Below, one piece after another: positions 34,506-45,238 of a stretch of DNA of 64,000 nucleotides; the stretch's first letter is position 1, and each line of letters begins with the position of its first letter. Made by a program: the position numbers and the translations under genes. The notes under the pieces were generated by a model, which did not search any database, had not been told where the DNA came from, and saw nothing but the letters and a program-made list of their open reading frames with translations. The DNA lies in assembly GCF_007989605.1 (NCBI RefSeq), contig NZ_BJUL01000008.1:1-64000 (forward strand), written 5' to 3'. This stretch comes from Vreelandella venusta. Its GTDB lineage: Bacteria; Pseudomonadota; Gammaproteobacteria; Pseudomonadales; Halomonadaceae.

Positions 34506-35150
34506 TTAACGTTTCATTAAGTACCCCAGTGCTTCGTCCAGTCCAATCACATCCCCATATTTGCTATTGATATCAAACAGGTTAGCTTCATGGGGCGCGG
34601 GGTGGCGGTCGCCCACGCAGTCACGTACTACCATCACCCGAAAGCCGTGCTGTAGGCCATCCACTGCGGTAGCGCGAATGCAGCCGCTGGTGGAACAGCC
34701 GGTAATGATTAGCGTATCGACGCCCATGGCGACCAGCGTGGAAGCAAGCGAAGTACCAAAGAACGCGCTGGCATACTGCTTGGTCATTACCAGTTCATCG
34801 TCGTTAGGCGTCACCTCGGGGCAGAAGTCAGCGTAGGGATTACCTGCCACCATGGCTCGCATAACCGGCGCTTTCTTAACCCAAATGCCGCCATCGATTT
34901 GATCCGGGGCGTGATAAAGGATGTTGGTGTGGATAACGGGTGTGCCCGTACGCCGCGCGGTATTGAGCAGCGGTGGCATATTGGCCACCGCATCCACCAC
35001 GCCCTGGGCAAATAGTGGCGAGCCTGGGGTGGTGTAGCCTTGCATAAAATCAACCACCAGTAGCGCGGGCCTTTTACCAAAGCCAATGCGTCCATCCCAC
35101 ACGCCCTTGTAGTTGTCCGAGGCCGTATTATCAGTATTGTGCTGCGACAT
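34506..35150 (-). CDS. nicF: Maleamate amidohydrolase NicF
   Basis: 214 residues, isochorismatase-like cysteine hydrolase fold with the triad Asp34 (LLVVDFMQGY), Lys124 (VMTKQYASAFFGT) and Cys157 (ITGCSTSGCIRA). NicF deamidates maleamate to maleate and ammonia. The start at ATG 35150 has GGAG 6 bases upstream. It is the last gene of the nicC-nicD-nicE-nicF operon, which carries out the lower nicotinate pathway. Confidence 0.93.
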   Translation of the reverse strand: MSQHNTDNTASDNYKGVWDGRIGFGKRPALLVVDFMQGYTTPGSPLFAQGVVDAVANMPPLLNTARRTGTPVIHTNILYHAPDQIDGGIWVKKAPVMRAMVAGNPYADFCPEVTPNDDELVMTKQYASAFFGTSLASTLVAMGVDTLIITGCSTSGCIRATAVDGLQHGFRVMVVRDCVGDRHPAPHEANLFDINSKYGDVIGLDEALGYLMKR

Positions 35151-35200
35151 GCTTGTCTCCTTAATCAGCACTCTAAATCGTTAATCAGCACCTGATCTCG

Positions 35201-35962
35201 TTAGTAAGCTCCCGACAAGAGAGCGCCCGCGCCCGGTACGATGGGTTCTAGGTCGAGTGCCTTGAGCATGGCGTAGGTGGTCGCGATAGCTGCGGTCACC
35301 ACCGGCTTACCGGTCAGGGCTTCAACCTTGGCGACGGCCGGTAGCGAGGGCATTTGCACACAGGCTGATAAGACGATCACGTCCACGTTACTTAAATCAA
35401 GACTGGCAACGATTTCGGGGAGATTGGCGGGATCGTGGCGAGCGACATCCAGGTTGTTGGGGATCTCAAGCGCCCGGTAGTCGAGCACCTCAATGCCTTC
35501 CTGGCGGATGTAGTCGACCACCATTTCGGTTAGCGGCTTCATGTAAGGCGCCACTACCACCACTCGTTTGGCTTTCATCACACCCAGGGCATCGACCAGC
35601 GCACCGGCGCTGGTGACCACCGGTGTGTCGCAGCCATTCTCTTCGGTGCGGCTGCGCAAACGCTTTTGCGACGCTCGGTGGTAGCCGGGCCCCATCGCCA
35701 TAATGGCTACCAGGCAGGCATACCCCATCACATCTACCGCTGCATCGGAGAGCTCTAAGGCACAGCGGTCAGACTCCCCATCCATCGCGGCCAGCTCTTC
35801 CTTGCTGACGTTCTTCATGCGCATGCGGCTGGAGTGAAAGGTAAAGCGTTCCGGACGAATCAACTGCCGTGCAGTGAGCATGGCAGGTATCTCGGTCTCC
35901 ATGGTGATATTGGAACTGGGGACGATCTGGCCGATACGGTATGTTTTGGTGCTCTGGGTCAT
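35201..35962 (-). CDS. nicE: Maleate cis-trans isomerase NicE
   Basis: 253 residues of the Asp/Glu racemase superfamily. The two catalytic cysteines are Cys83 (GYACLVAIMAMG) and Cys201 (LSACVQMPSL), as expected for maleate isomerases. It converts maleate to fumarate, which enters the citric acid cycle. It lies 15 bp after nicD and 50 bp before nicF. Confidence 0.93.
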   Translation of the reverse strand: MTQSTKTYRIGQIVPSSNITMETEIPAMLTARQLIRPERFTFHSSRMRMKNVSKEELAAMDGESDRCALELSDAAVDVMGYACLVAIMAMGPGYHRASQKRLRSRTEENGCDTPVVTSAGALVDALGVMKAKRVVVVAPYMKPLTEMVVDYIRQEGIEVLDYRALEIPNNLDVARHDPANLPEIVASLDLSNVDVIVLSACVQMPSLPAVAKVEALTGKPVVTAAIATTYAMLKALDLEPIVPGAGALLSGAY

Positions 35963-35977
35963 GATTATTGGCCTTGG

Positions 35978-38013
<2,036 letters not shown>

Positions 38014-38083
38014 TCACGCAACGCCTCAGAGGGCTGACATGGTTGACTTCCTTGGAAGGTGTTTTTGAATGCTATAAAACAAC

Positions 38084-38093
38084 GTATACACCA
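38084..38093 (+). promoter_or_regulatory. Candidate NicR operator 2 (nicC promoter)
   Basis: GTATACACCA. The extended 13-base pattern RCGTRTACRCCAT is shared exactly with operator 1 at 33858-33870. It overlaps a possible -10 box of nicC. Confidence 0.55.
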
Positions 38094-38262
38094 TTTATTT
38101 TTTGGTCAAGAATTAGTTTTGAAATTATTTTTCAACGTAAATAGGGTGGTGTTTTTACTTAAATGTATGAATTTAATGTGTTAATGGCTGTTTTTTTGAT
38201 TTTTTATCAAAACTTGAAAAGCGCATGCATTGAGTGCTATACGTTTATTAGGCTTGTTTTTG

Positions 38263-38272
38263 TGGTGTATGC
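38263..38272 (-). promoter_or_regulatory. Candidate NicR operator 3 (nicA side)
   Basis: The minus strand reads GCATACACCA; the surrounding GGTGTATGCACC is a near-perfect palindrome. It is about 200 bp before nicA. Confidence 0.45.
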
Positions 38273-38474
38273 ACCTTTAATGCTCGATGGGTGTTCGCTC
38301 TGCATTCGGTTGGTGCAAGTCGATTGGCCGTATGTGAATGGGAGCTGAAAATAGGCTGGTTGAAGACGCTACGAAGCGTGTTTGGCAGGCAGTATTTATT
38401 AGTAGTATCTAAGTCATACCCAAGCCCTATTCAGAGCAAGAGGGCGGGCTTAACAATAACGATGATGACCCCCT

Positions 38475-38963
38475 ATGACGCTAAAGCTAACTATCAATGG
38501 GCACGAACACGAGTTGGCCGTGCCGCCACAGACACCATTGCTCAATGTGTTGCGTAACGACTTGGCGCTCAATGGACCTAAGTATGGCTGTGGTTTGGGT
38601 GAGTGTGGGGCATGCAGTGTATTGATTGATGGCATGGCCGCACGCACCTGCGTGCTGCCCGTGTCTGCTGCTGTTGGTCATGAGGTAACCACCCTTGATG
38701 GTCTTTCCCATGGCGAAGAGCTTGACCCTGTTCAGCAAGCCTTTATCGATGCTCAGGCAGCCCAGTGTGGCTACTGTTTGAACGGCATGATCATCACTAT
38801 TCGAGCGTTGCTAAATCATAATGCCCAACCCTCTGCACATCAGATTCGCACCGCTTTAGAGCATAACCTCTGCCGATGTGGCACCCATGTTGAAATTCTC
38901 CAGGCAGCGGAGCGTGCCGTAGTTATTAACGCGGCCGCGTTGCAGGAGGCTTCTCATGAGTGA
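38475..38963 (+). CDS. nicA: Nicotinate dehydrogenase small subunit NicA ([2Fe-2S])
   Basis: 162 residues, two [2Fe-2S] clusters: plant-type Cys39, Cys44, Cys47, Cys59 (CGLGECGACSV ... C) and the second set Cys98, Cys101, Cys133, Cys135 (CGYC and CRC). This is the standard small subunit of Mo-hydroxylases with the isoquinoline oxidoreductase or nicotinate dehydrogenase layout. It should carry electrons from the Mo centre to the cytochrome subunit. It overlaps the next gene by 8 bases. The ribosome site is weak. Confidence 0.9.
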   Translation: MTLKLTINGHEHELAVPPQTPLLNVLRNDLALNGPKYGCGLGECGACSVLIDGMAARTCVLPVSAAVGHEVTTLDGLSHGEELDPVQQAFIDAQAAQCGYCLNGMIITIRALLNHNAQPSAHQIRTALEHNLCRCGTHVEILQAAERAVVINAAALQEASHE

Positions 38964-41900
38964 AGGGGCGATGCGCCATGGCCAGCAAAAGCAGACCGAC
39001 ATCCCCGCGCTGCTAGCGAAGGCGCGTTTTGGTGTCGTGGTGCGTCCACCTTACTATCGGTGGAATGGCGAGCGTTTTGAGAGTGATCGCTTAGTTGGCG
39101 TCGATCACAATAGCATTGCCTCACTCTCTGGCTCTATTGAAGTCGTGGTGGATGGGAATTTTGTGGCGGTGGTTGCCGATAGTTTGGCCTTGGCGACCGA
39201 TGCCGCGAAACAGTTGAAGATTGAGTGGCAGGCCGTTCAACAAGCATCCGGAAAAGTGCCTGAAAGAGGTCAAGAGCCCTCTGAGTCGCCTCTTGTAAAG
39301 CCTAGCCATTCGGACATGCATTCGAACCATGAGTATGGCTGGCCGAGTCGCATGCGCTGGGGCAATCACCCCAGTTGGGTAATTGCCGATTGTCGCGACC
39401 AACAATTGAGTGTGTGGGGGCAAACCGTCACCCCAGCGGCGCTTAAACAGGACCTAAGCCGGTTAACCGCGCTGGATATTAGCCAGATTGAGCTTTACAG
39501 CGCTGATGATAAGCACGCATCAAACCAGGCCTCAGGGCTGGGCCGCCATTGCGGTGACGATGCCGCCGTGGATGCGGCGTTGATGTCGCGGACGGTGGGT
39601 GGCCCGGTAGCCGTTTGGCTCGATGCCCACTACGCCAAGGATGCTCAGGCATTAGGCCAAGCGCAGCGAATTAGCCTAAACGCAGACATTGCCAGTAGTG
39701 GTGAGATAGCCCGTTATCACTATCAGCAGGCCAACCTCACGGGTGAGGTGGCTGGCGTAGGGTTGCTGTTAAGCGGTAGGGCCGCGATAGCCACCGCTAG
39801 CGCTGAGGCCACCACCGGTGAGCAAGACACAACGCCATTTTCGCCCTATATATTTCGCGACCAATATCTTGCCGCACGCTGCCAGCCAGCGTCACTCTCC
39901 ACGAATGCCACCTTGATGGGGATACAGCAGACGTTTGCGCGGGAGTCTTTTTTAGATGAGGTTGCCCGCGAGAGTGACCAAGACCCTGTCGCGCTGCGGC
40001 TTCGCCATCTTGACGATGCACGTGGCATAGAGTTGATAGAGTCCGTGGCTAAACGGGCCGAATGGCCAAGGGCATCCGATCCATCCGCGGACGCTTTATC
40101 CCAGGATCTACTGCGCGGGCGGGGCTTTGCCTACTCGCAGTTGCCCGATCGGAATCAGCGCGTGGAATCGGGAGTGCGCTCGGCCTGGATTGCCGACGTG
40201 GAGGTCAATCTTGTCACCGGCGATGTTCAGCTTACCCGTTTGGTGGTGGGGCAGGATGCTGGCCCTGACGTGGATACTGATCGCCTGCAGCAAACGCTAC
40301 AGGCCCGAGTATTGGGCGAAGCGCGTCCCCTTTTGGGGCAAGCGCCCAGTTTCGACGAGTGGGGTGACGGCAGTCGTACGCTAGCGACAAGTGACTATTC
40401 AGCGGGCTTACCAGCCGGTGCTTCTTCGTTAAGCCCTGCTGAGGAGGGCGTTAATCATAGCGTCAGCGAAGATGTGTTAAGCGGTGCGGAGCTATCGCCA
40501 GGTGTTGCGGTAATCGCCAATGCACTTTTTGATGCCACCGGCCTACGTTTTCGCCAACCACCGTTTACCGCCAAACGCGTTCGTCAGGCACTTGAAGCCT
40601 CTTCTACAGAAGAAACTAGACTCCCAATTAAAAAATTTAAACAGTCGCGATCCCCGAAGCGTCGATGGTTAGCCGCGGCAGCGTTCACCACTATTGCGGG
40701 CACTGCAGCCATGGCCTGGCCGTGGAAAGGCGCCATTGCGCCTGTTTCTCGGCCAGCCGCCAACCTCTATTCCGCCGAAACCATTGAGCGCGGGCGGCTC
40801 GTCGCAGCGGCAGGCGACTGCGCGGCATGTCATACCACAGAGGGTGGCGTGACCAATGCCGGTGGACGCGAATTTGAAACTCCTTTCGGGACGCTCTACA
40901 GCACTAACATTACCCCGGATGAGGCGACGGGGATTGGTCGGTGGTCTTACGCAGCCTTTGAACGCGCTATGCGCCATGGCATTAGCCGTGATGGCAGCCA
41001 CCTGTATCCCGCGTTCCCCTATACGGCATTTGCCAAGACCAGTGATGCCGATTTACAGGCGCTTTACGCCTACTTAATGGCTCAGCCTCCTGTCGCGGCT
41101 GAAAAAAACGCCAATGCGCTCGCGTTCCCCTTCAGCGTGCGTAGCTTAATGGCAGGCTGGAATACGCTTTATCACGATGCCACTCCTTTCCAGCCTGATC
41201 CCATGCAAAGCGAGCTGTATAACCGGGGAGCCTATCTCGCCGAAGGGTTGGGCCACTGCAGCGCCTGTCATAGCCCCCGTAATGCCATGGGGGCTGAGAA
41301 AAACGGCGAGGCGTATTTTGCCGGTGCCTTTGTAGATGGTTGGGAAGCACCACCGCTTAATAGGCTGTCGCGTGCGCCCATCCCATGGAGTGAAACATCG
41401 CTTTACGACTATCTGCGCCACGGTGAATCTGAGCTTCACGGCGTTGCCTCTGGCCCTATGGCCCCGGTGGTAGCGGGGTTGGCGGAGCTACCTGAATACG
41501 ATGTGCGGGCGATTGCTCACTATGTGGCCGCCCAAATGCAGGCACCAACCGGGAATAGCGATGCGGCGGTGGCGGACGCTACGCAGCGCGTGGCCAGTGC
41601 GGCCGTTAGCTCAACAGGGCTAGAGGCAGGAGAGCGGCTCTTCGAGGGTGCTTGTGCGGCGTGCCATGTCGACTCTGGCGTTCCTAGCTTTTCGAGGGCG
41701 AGCACTAATCTGGCGCTGAATACCAACTTGCACAGCGACCATCCCGATAACGTTATTCAGTCAATTTTGGGCGGTGTTCACGCCGAACACGTTCCCGGTA
41801 TCGGCAGCATGCCAGGCTTTGCCGACAGCTTTAGTAATACCCAGGTCGCTGATTTGACGGCCTATCTCCGAGCGCGCTTTGCTCCAGAGAAAGCACCTTG

Positions 41901-41970
41901 GCAACAAGCAAAACAACGCATCACAGAGTTACGCCAGCCTCACTACAACAACACTCACTCTACTCCCTGA
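38956..41970 (+). CDS. NicB-like tri-heme cytochrome subunit with degenerate Mo domain
   Basis: 1004 residues. Residues about 24-560 are homologous to the Mo subunit at 31503 but start at its residue about 221 (FGVVVRPPY against LHGRVIRPPY), so roughly the first 200 residues including GHVxLGTG are absent; the C-terminal block VIANALFDATGLRFRQPPFT aligns well but the preceding GVGE motif with the catalytic Glu is missing. A membrane anchor lies near 571-588, followed by three heme c sites: CAACH at 622, CSACH at 768, CAACH at 900. I infer a membrane-bound electron-accepting scaffold for NicA and the separate Mo subunit. It is shorter than Pseudomonas NicB (about 1190 residues, from memory). 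Confidence 0.82.
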   Translation: MSEGAMRHGQQKQTDIPALLAKARFGVVVRPPYYRWNGERFESDRLVGVDHNSIASLSGSIEVVVDGNFVAVVADSLALATDAAKQLKIEWQAVQQASGKVPERGQEPSESPLVKPSHSDMHSNHEYGWPSRMRWGNHPSWVIADCRDQQLSVWGQTVTPAALKQDLSRLTALDISQIELYSADDKHASNQASGLGRHCGDDAAVDAALMSRTVGGPVAVWLDAHYAKDAQALGQAQRISLNADIASSGEIARYHYQQANLTGEVAGVGLLLSGRAAIATASAEATTGEQDTTPFSPYIFRDQYLAARCQPASLSTNATLMGIQQTFARESFLDEVARESDQDPVALRLRHLDDARGIELIESVAKRAEWPRASDPSADALSQDLLRGRGFAYSQLPDRNQRVESGVRSAWIADVEVNLVTGDVQLTRLVVGQDAGPDVDTDRLQQTLQARVLGEARPLLGQAPSFDEWGDGSRTLATSDYSAGLPAGASSLSPAEEGVNHSVSEDVLSGAELSPGVAVIANALFDATGLRFRQPPFTAKRVRQALEASSTEETRLPIKKFKQSRSPKRRWLAAAAFTTIAGTAAMAWPWKGAIAPVSRPAANLYSAETIERGRLVAAAGDCAACHTTEGGVTNAGGREFETPFGTLYSTNITPDEATGIGRWSYAAFERAMRHGISRDGSHLYPAFPYTAFAKTSDADLQALYAYLMAQPPVAAEKNANALAFPFSVRSLMAGWNTLYHDATPFQPDPMQSELYNRGAYLAEGLGHCSACHSPRNAMGAEKNGEAYFAGAFVDGWEAPPLNRLSRAPIPWSETSLYDYLRHGESELHGVASGPMAPVVAGLAELPEYDVRAIAHYVAAQMQAPTGNSDAAVADATQRVASAAVSSTGLEAGERLFEGACAACHVDSGVPSFSRASTNLALNTNLHSDHPDNVIQSILGGVHAEHVPGIGSMPGFADSFSNTQVADLTAYLRARFAPEKAPWQQAKQRITELRQPHYNNTHSTP

Positions 41971-41991
41971 CGTAATAAAACGAGGTGGATT

Positions 41992-42180
41992 ATGAAACGC
42001 AGTAAATGGATATGGCTAGTATGGGCAGTTGTCCTGCTGAGCTACCTAGTGCCTTACACCCTTCTAAGCGGAGTCGCGTTCTGGTACGGCAGCTTCCTGT
42101 TTTGGATGTTGGCAGGGCTGATCATCATTGCGCTGAATGTGTTTATCACTAAAGATTTTGAGGAGCACAGCAATGACTGA
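41992..42180 (+). CDS. DUF3311 small membrane protein, symporter partner
   Basis: 62 residues with two hydrophobic helices (about 6-24 and 28-50) and a charged C-terminal tail (TKDFEEHSND). DUF3311 proteins are regularly encoded just before SSS-family sodium symporters and are thought to be accessory subunits. AACGAGGTGG precedes the ATG. It begins 21 bp after the NicB-like gene and overlaps the symporter gene by 8 bases, so it belongs to the nicAB transcript. Confidence 0.82.
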   Translation: MKRSKWIWLVWAVVLLSYLVPYTLLSGVAFWYGSFLFWMLAGLIIIALNVFITKDFEEHSND

Positions 42181-43681
42181 GTCACTCATCTGGTGGTCGA
42201 TTGCCATCTACTTATTGATCGCTATTGGCATTGCGATTATGTCTCGCCAAGGTCCTTCCGAAAGTATGTCGGGATACTTTCTGGGTAACCGACAAATGAA
42301 CGGCTTTGTCTCGGCGCTGAGTTACAGTGCCACTACCTACAGTGCTTTTATGATGGTGGGCTTGGCAGGTCTTACCTATGCCGGTGGCGTGGGAGCGCTC
42401 GGTTTTGAAATTATCTATTTCGCCGGTGTGTCGCTTGTGGCTATCTTCGGGCCAAAATTCTGGGCGGTGGGCAAGAAGTTTGGTTTTGTAACCCCCAGCG
42501 AGATGTTAGGACACCGCTACAACAGCAAACATGTGGCCATGGCTGTCTCGATTGCCAGTTGTGTCTTCCTGATTCCCTATTCAGCCGTTCAGCTCGCAGG
42601 TGTCGGTTACCTGTTACAGGGGATTACTGATGGCGCGATTACCTTTACGACTGGGGTGGTGCTGGCCACTGCCATTGCCATCTTCTTCTCCTATATCGCG
42701 GGTATTCGTTCGGTGATGTGGACCGACTCGCTCCAGGCCATCATGATGATTGTTGCCTCAACCCTGGTGGCCTTCTTGGTGATCCAAGGCCTGGGTGGTT
42801 TCGGCGCACTATTCGATACGCTGGCAACGGAACATCCACAGTCGCTGACGGTGCCCGGCCCTGGCTTGTTCAGCTTTGTCACTTTCCTGGGGCTAACTAT
42901 TCCCTGGTTCTTCTTTAGTATTTCCAACCCGCAGGTCAGTCAACGCCTGTTTATGCCTTCCTCGCTGCGCTCCATGCGCCACATGCTGATTGGCTTCCTG
43001 GTATTTGGTTTTATCTACACTATGGTCTCTGTGCTTTGGGGCTTCTCTGCTTTAGCCGCTTTCCCAAGTCTTGCAAGTGCAGATTTAGCTACGCCCACGC
43101 TGCTGGCCTCGGAGTTTGTGCCGCCAGTACTTGGCGTCATCGTCATGATCGGCATCATGGCCGCCGCCGTCTCCACCATCGATTCGATCATGCTGACGCT
43201 GGCATCTATGGTCTCCCGCGACGTCTATGCGAACGTTAAACCGAACGTCAGTGAAAAGCGCCAACTGCTGGTAGGTAAGTTCGTGGTGCCGGTAATCGCA
43301 CTGATGGCGCTGGCCTTTGCCGAGCTCCAGCTTGACCTGATTGCAGTGCTGTCGGTAGCTGCTTCCTCCGGTCTGGTAGCCATGGTGCCGGCACTTATCG
43401 GTGCCTTCTATTGGAAGCGCGGTACTGGCGTCGGTGCGCTGGTAAGCGTAGTGGGCACCAGCGCCTTTGTGCTGTTGATGTATGCCACTGGCAATTCGCT
43501 GTTGGGTCTGCCCGCTGGCGTTTGGGGAATTGTGGTCGCTAGTGTGCTGTTTGTTGGCGTTAGCCTTATGACTAAGCCTCATCAAGCCTCTTCGGACGCT
43601 TTCTTTACCGCCATCGCGGAAGAGCTGGGTAAAAAGCGCCGTACTACCACCGATCAAGCGACGAAAGAAGCGGCTGCCTAA
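42173..43681 (+). CDS. SSS-family sodium:solute symporter, candidate nicotinate importer
   Basis: 502 residues, about 13 membrane helices with the SSS pattern (SALSYSATTYSAFMMVG early, the GIRSVMWTDSLQAIMM signature in the middle). PanF/YhdT-type relatives carry small carboxylates or vitamins with sodium. Position inside the nicAB operon makes nicotinate or 6-hydroxynicotinate the best guess. Pseudomonas uses an MFS protein (NicT) for this, and none is seen here. Start ATG 42173 has GAGGAG upstream and overlaps the DUF3311 gene. Confidence 0.85.
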   Translation: MTESLIWWSIAIYLLIAIGIAIMSRQGPSESMSGYFLGNRQMNGFVSALSYSATTYSAFMMVGLAGLTYAGGVGALGFEIIYFAGVSLVAIFGPKFWAVGKKFGFVTPSEMLGHRYNSKHVAMAVSIASCVFLIPYSAVQLAGVGYLLQGITDGAITFTTGVVLATAIAIFFSYIAGIRSVMWTDSLQAIMMIVASTLVAFLVIQGLGGFGALFDTLATEHPQSLTVPGPGLFSFVTFLGLTIPWFFFSISNPQVSQRLFMPSSLRSMRHMLIGFLVFGFIYTMVSVLWGFSALAAFPSLASADLATPTLLASEFVPPVLGVIVMIGIMAAAVSTIDSIMLTLASMVSRDVYANVKPNVSEKRQLLVGKFVVPVIALMALAFAELQLDLIAVLSVAASSGLVAMVPALIGAFYWKRGTGVGALVSVVGTSAFVLLMYATGNSLLGLPAGVWGIVVASVLFVGVSLMTKPHQASSDAFFTAIAEELGKKRRTTTDQATKEAAA

Positions 43682-43720
43682 TTGACGTTCAGCTTTGAAC
43701 CGATAACACCATAGAGCGCT

Positions 43721-43730
43721 TGGTGTGCAC
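43721..43730 (-). promoter_or_regulatory. Candidate NicR operator 4 (nicX promoter)
   Basis: The minus strand reads GTGCACACCA, matching GYRYACRCCA. It lies 83 bp before the nicX start, in the only gap between the symporter gene and nicX. Confidence 0.45.
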
Positions 43731-43812
43731 AAAGGTGAGCACGAGCGCTCTCAGTTAACACTTCCCGGTACACAGCATAGCGGTGCTTCCGTTTGGGGAG
43801 TTAGGAGACTTT

Positions 43813-44844
43813 ATGGATCACTCAAGCTTTGTCGAAATTTGCCTCCACCAGCTAAAAATGTCCGGCGTACATGAAGGCGAAAAACTCGTTGTACTGACCC
43901 AAGGAAGCGAACGCCTTAATTATGCGGATGCCTTTATGGCGGCGGGGCAGCGTTTAGGTGCCAATATGTACCACATGCGGTTACCCGCGCCGTTACCTAC
44001 AGGGGGCTGGGCTGTGGGAGCGACGGGGCTTGCTGGTATGCCCGATGCGGTAGAAGCGCTTAAGAACTGCGACATGTTGATCGACTGTATTTTCCTGCTG
44101 TTCTCTCCCGAGCAAATGGCGATCCAAGCTGCGGGTACGCGCATATTGACGGCGGTTGAACCGCCCGAACTACTGGCCAGAATGCTGCCTACCAAGGGGC
44201 TAAGGGAAAAGGTTGAGCTAGCCGCCGCGCTGCTGGAAAAAGCCAAAGTGATGCGCATCACCTCGCACCATGGCACTGATGTCACCTACCAGCTGAATAC
44301 TTATGAGACGGTTGCTGAGTATGCCTGTACCGACGAACCGGGGCGTTGGGATCACTGGCCCTCTGGCTTTGTGTTTACCGGAGGGGATGACGATGGCGTT
44401 GATGGCACTATTGTGGTGGCGCCGGGCGATATTTTGCTACCTCAGAACATGTATGTCAGAGAGCCGATTACCTACACCATTGAAAAGGGCTGGATTACCG
44501 ATATACGCGGTGGGCTCGATGCGGAGCTAGTGAAATCCTACATGGATAGCTTTAACGACCCGCGCGGCATGGGCATGAGTCATGTGGGCTGGGGCATGAA
44601 CCCTAATGCCAAGTGGCACCGCATGGTGCCGGGAGAGTTCCCGGGTGGCATGGGGATGGAACCGCGCAGTTTTTATGGCAACGTGATGTTCTCCACCGGC
44701 CCGAACAGCGAGCTAGGTGGCACAAATGATACCGCCTGCCACTTGGATATCCCGATGCGTAATTGCTCACTGTTTCTTGATGATAACCCCATCGTGATTG
44801 ATGGTGATATTGTCGTAAAAGAGCTGCAGATGGACAGAAACTGA
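43813..44844 (+). CDS. nicX: 2,5-Dihydroxypyridine 5,6-dioxygenase NicX
   Basis: 343 residues, of the M29-aminopeptidase-like non-heme iron dioxygenase family. His257, His310 and Asp312 (SHVGWG; CHLDIP) have the same spacing as the Fe(II) ligands I recall for P. putida NicX (265, 318, 320), offset by 8. It opens the pyridine ring to N-formylmaleamate. The start ATG 43813 follows TTAGGAG. It is separated from the symporter gene by a 131-bp gap with a candidate NicR operator. Confidence 0.93.
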   Translation: MDHSSFVEICLHQLKMSGVHEGEKLVVLTQGSERLNYADAFMAAGQRLGANMYHMRLPAPLPTGGWAVGATGLAGMPDAVEALKNCDMLIDCIFLLFSPEQMAIQAAGTRILTAVEPPELLARMLPTKGLREKVELAAALLEKAKVMRITSHHGTDVTYQLNTYETVAEYACTDEPGRWDHWPSGFVFTGGDDDGVDGTIVVAPGDILLPQNMYVREPITYTIEKGWITDIRGGLDAELVKSYMDSFNDPRGMGMSHVGWGMNPNAKWHRMVPGEFPGGMGMEPRSFYGNVMFSTGPNSELGGTNDTACHLDIPMRNCSLFLDDNPIVIDGDIVVKELQMDRN

Positions 44845-45238
44845 CAGGCAAGCAATACATAGTGCAAAGAATAGGCAAAGAATAGTGCGAAGATGAACGC
44901 AACGATGTCATTGTGTGTTTAAGTATGCCGCTTGCCGCTCGAATATGACCTAACCGATAGCGCCGCTCCTGTCCATGGGGGAATCCTCCATGGGCATTGC
45001 CGTGTCTCGATGCTAGAAAACATCTCCCCCCCGTAGTTGACTTTGCTATGCCTGTGACAGGTTGATTTTCAACGCTAATTGTCCCCCCAGAAATTGTAAT
45101 GCGCCACAGACTCACCTTATGGTCATTAATAAGTATTAGGAAAAAATATAAACCAATAGGGAGCCTGGGGATGTGTGGAGGCATGTGTTGAATCATGCAC
45201 TTACCTTTGCGCAACAGAGCTTTTAACGGGGAATGTGC
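44845..45238. other. Intergenic region before the ABC transporter operon
   Basis: 394 bp without a gene. Near its start an 11-base direct repeat (GCAAAGAATAG, about 44863 and 44876) occurs. Around 44972-44997 two CCATGG blocks flank GGGAATCCT, forming a possible hairpin. No clear promoter pair could be chosen. This is the boundary between the nicotinate island and the ABC cluster. Confidence 0.4.

Noticed and set aside
38163..38348. 61-codon hydrophobic open frame upstream of nicA
   Set aside because: It has no ribosome site, lies in the AT-rich promoter region and covers a candidate operator; hydrophobic translation is expected from AT-rich DNA.
43085..43732. 215-codon minus-strand open frame
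   Set aside because: It is antisense to the symporter gene; the Gln/His-rich translation has no recognisable domain.
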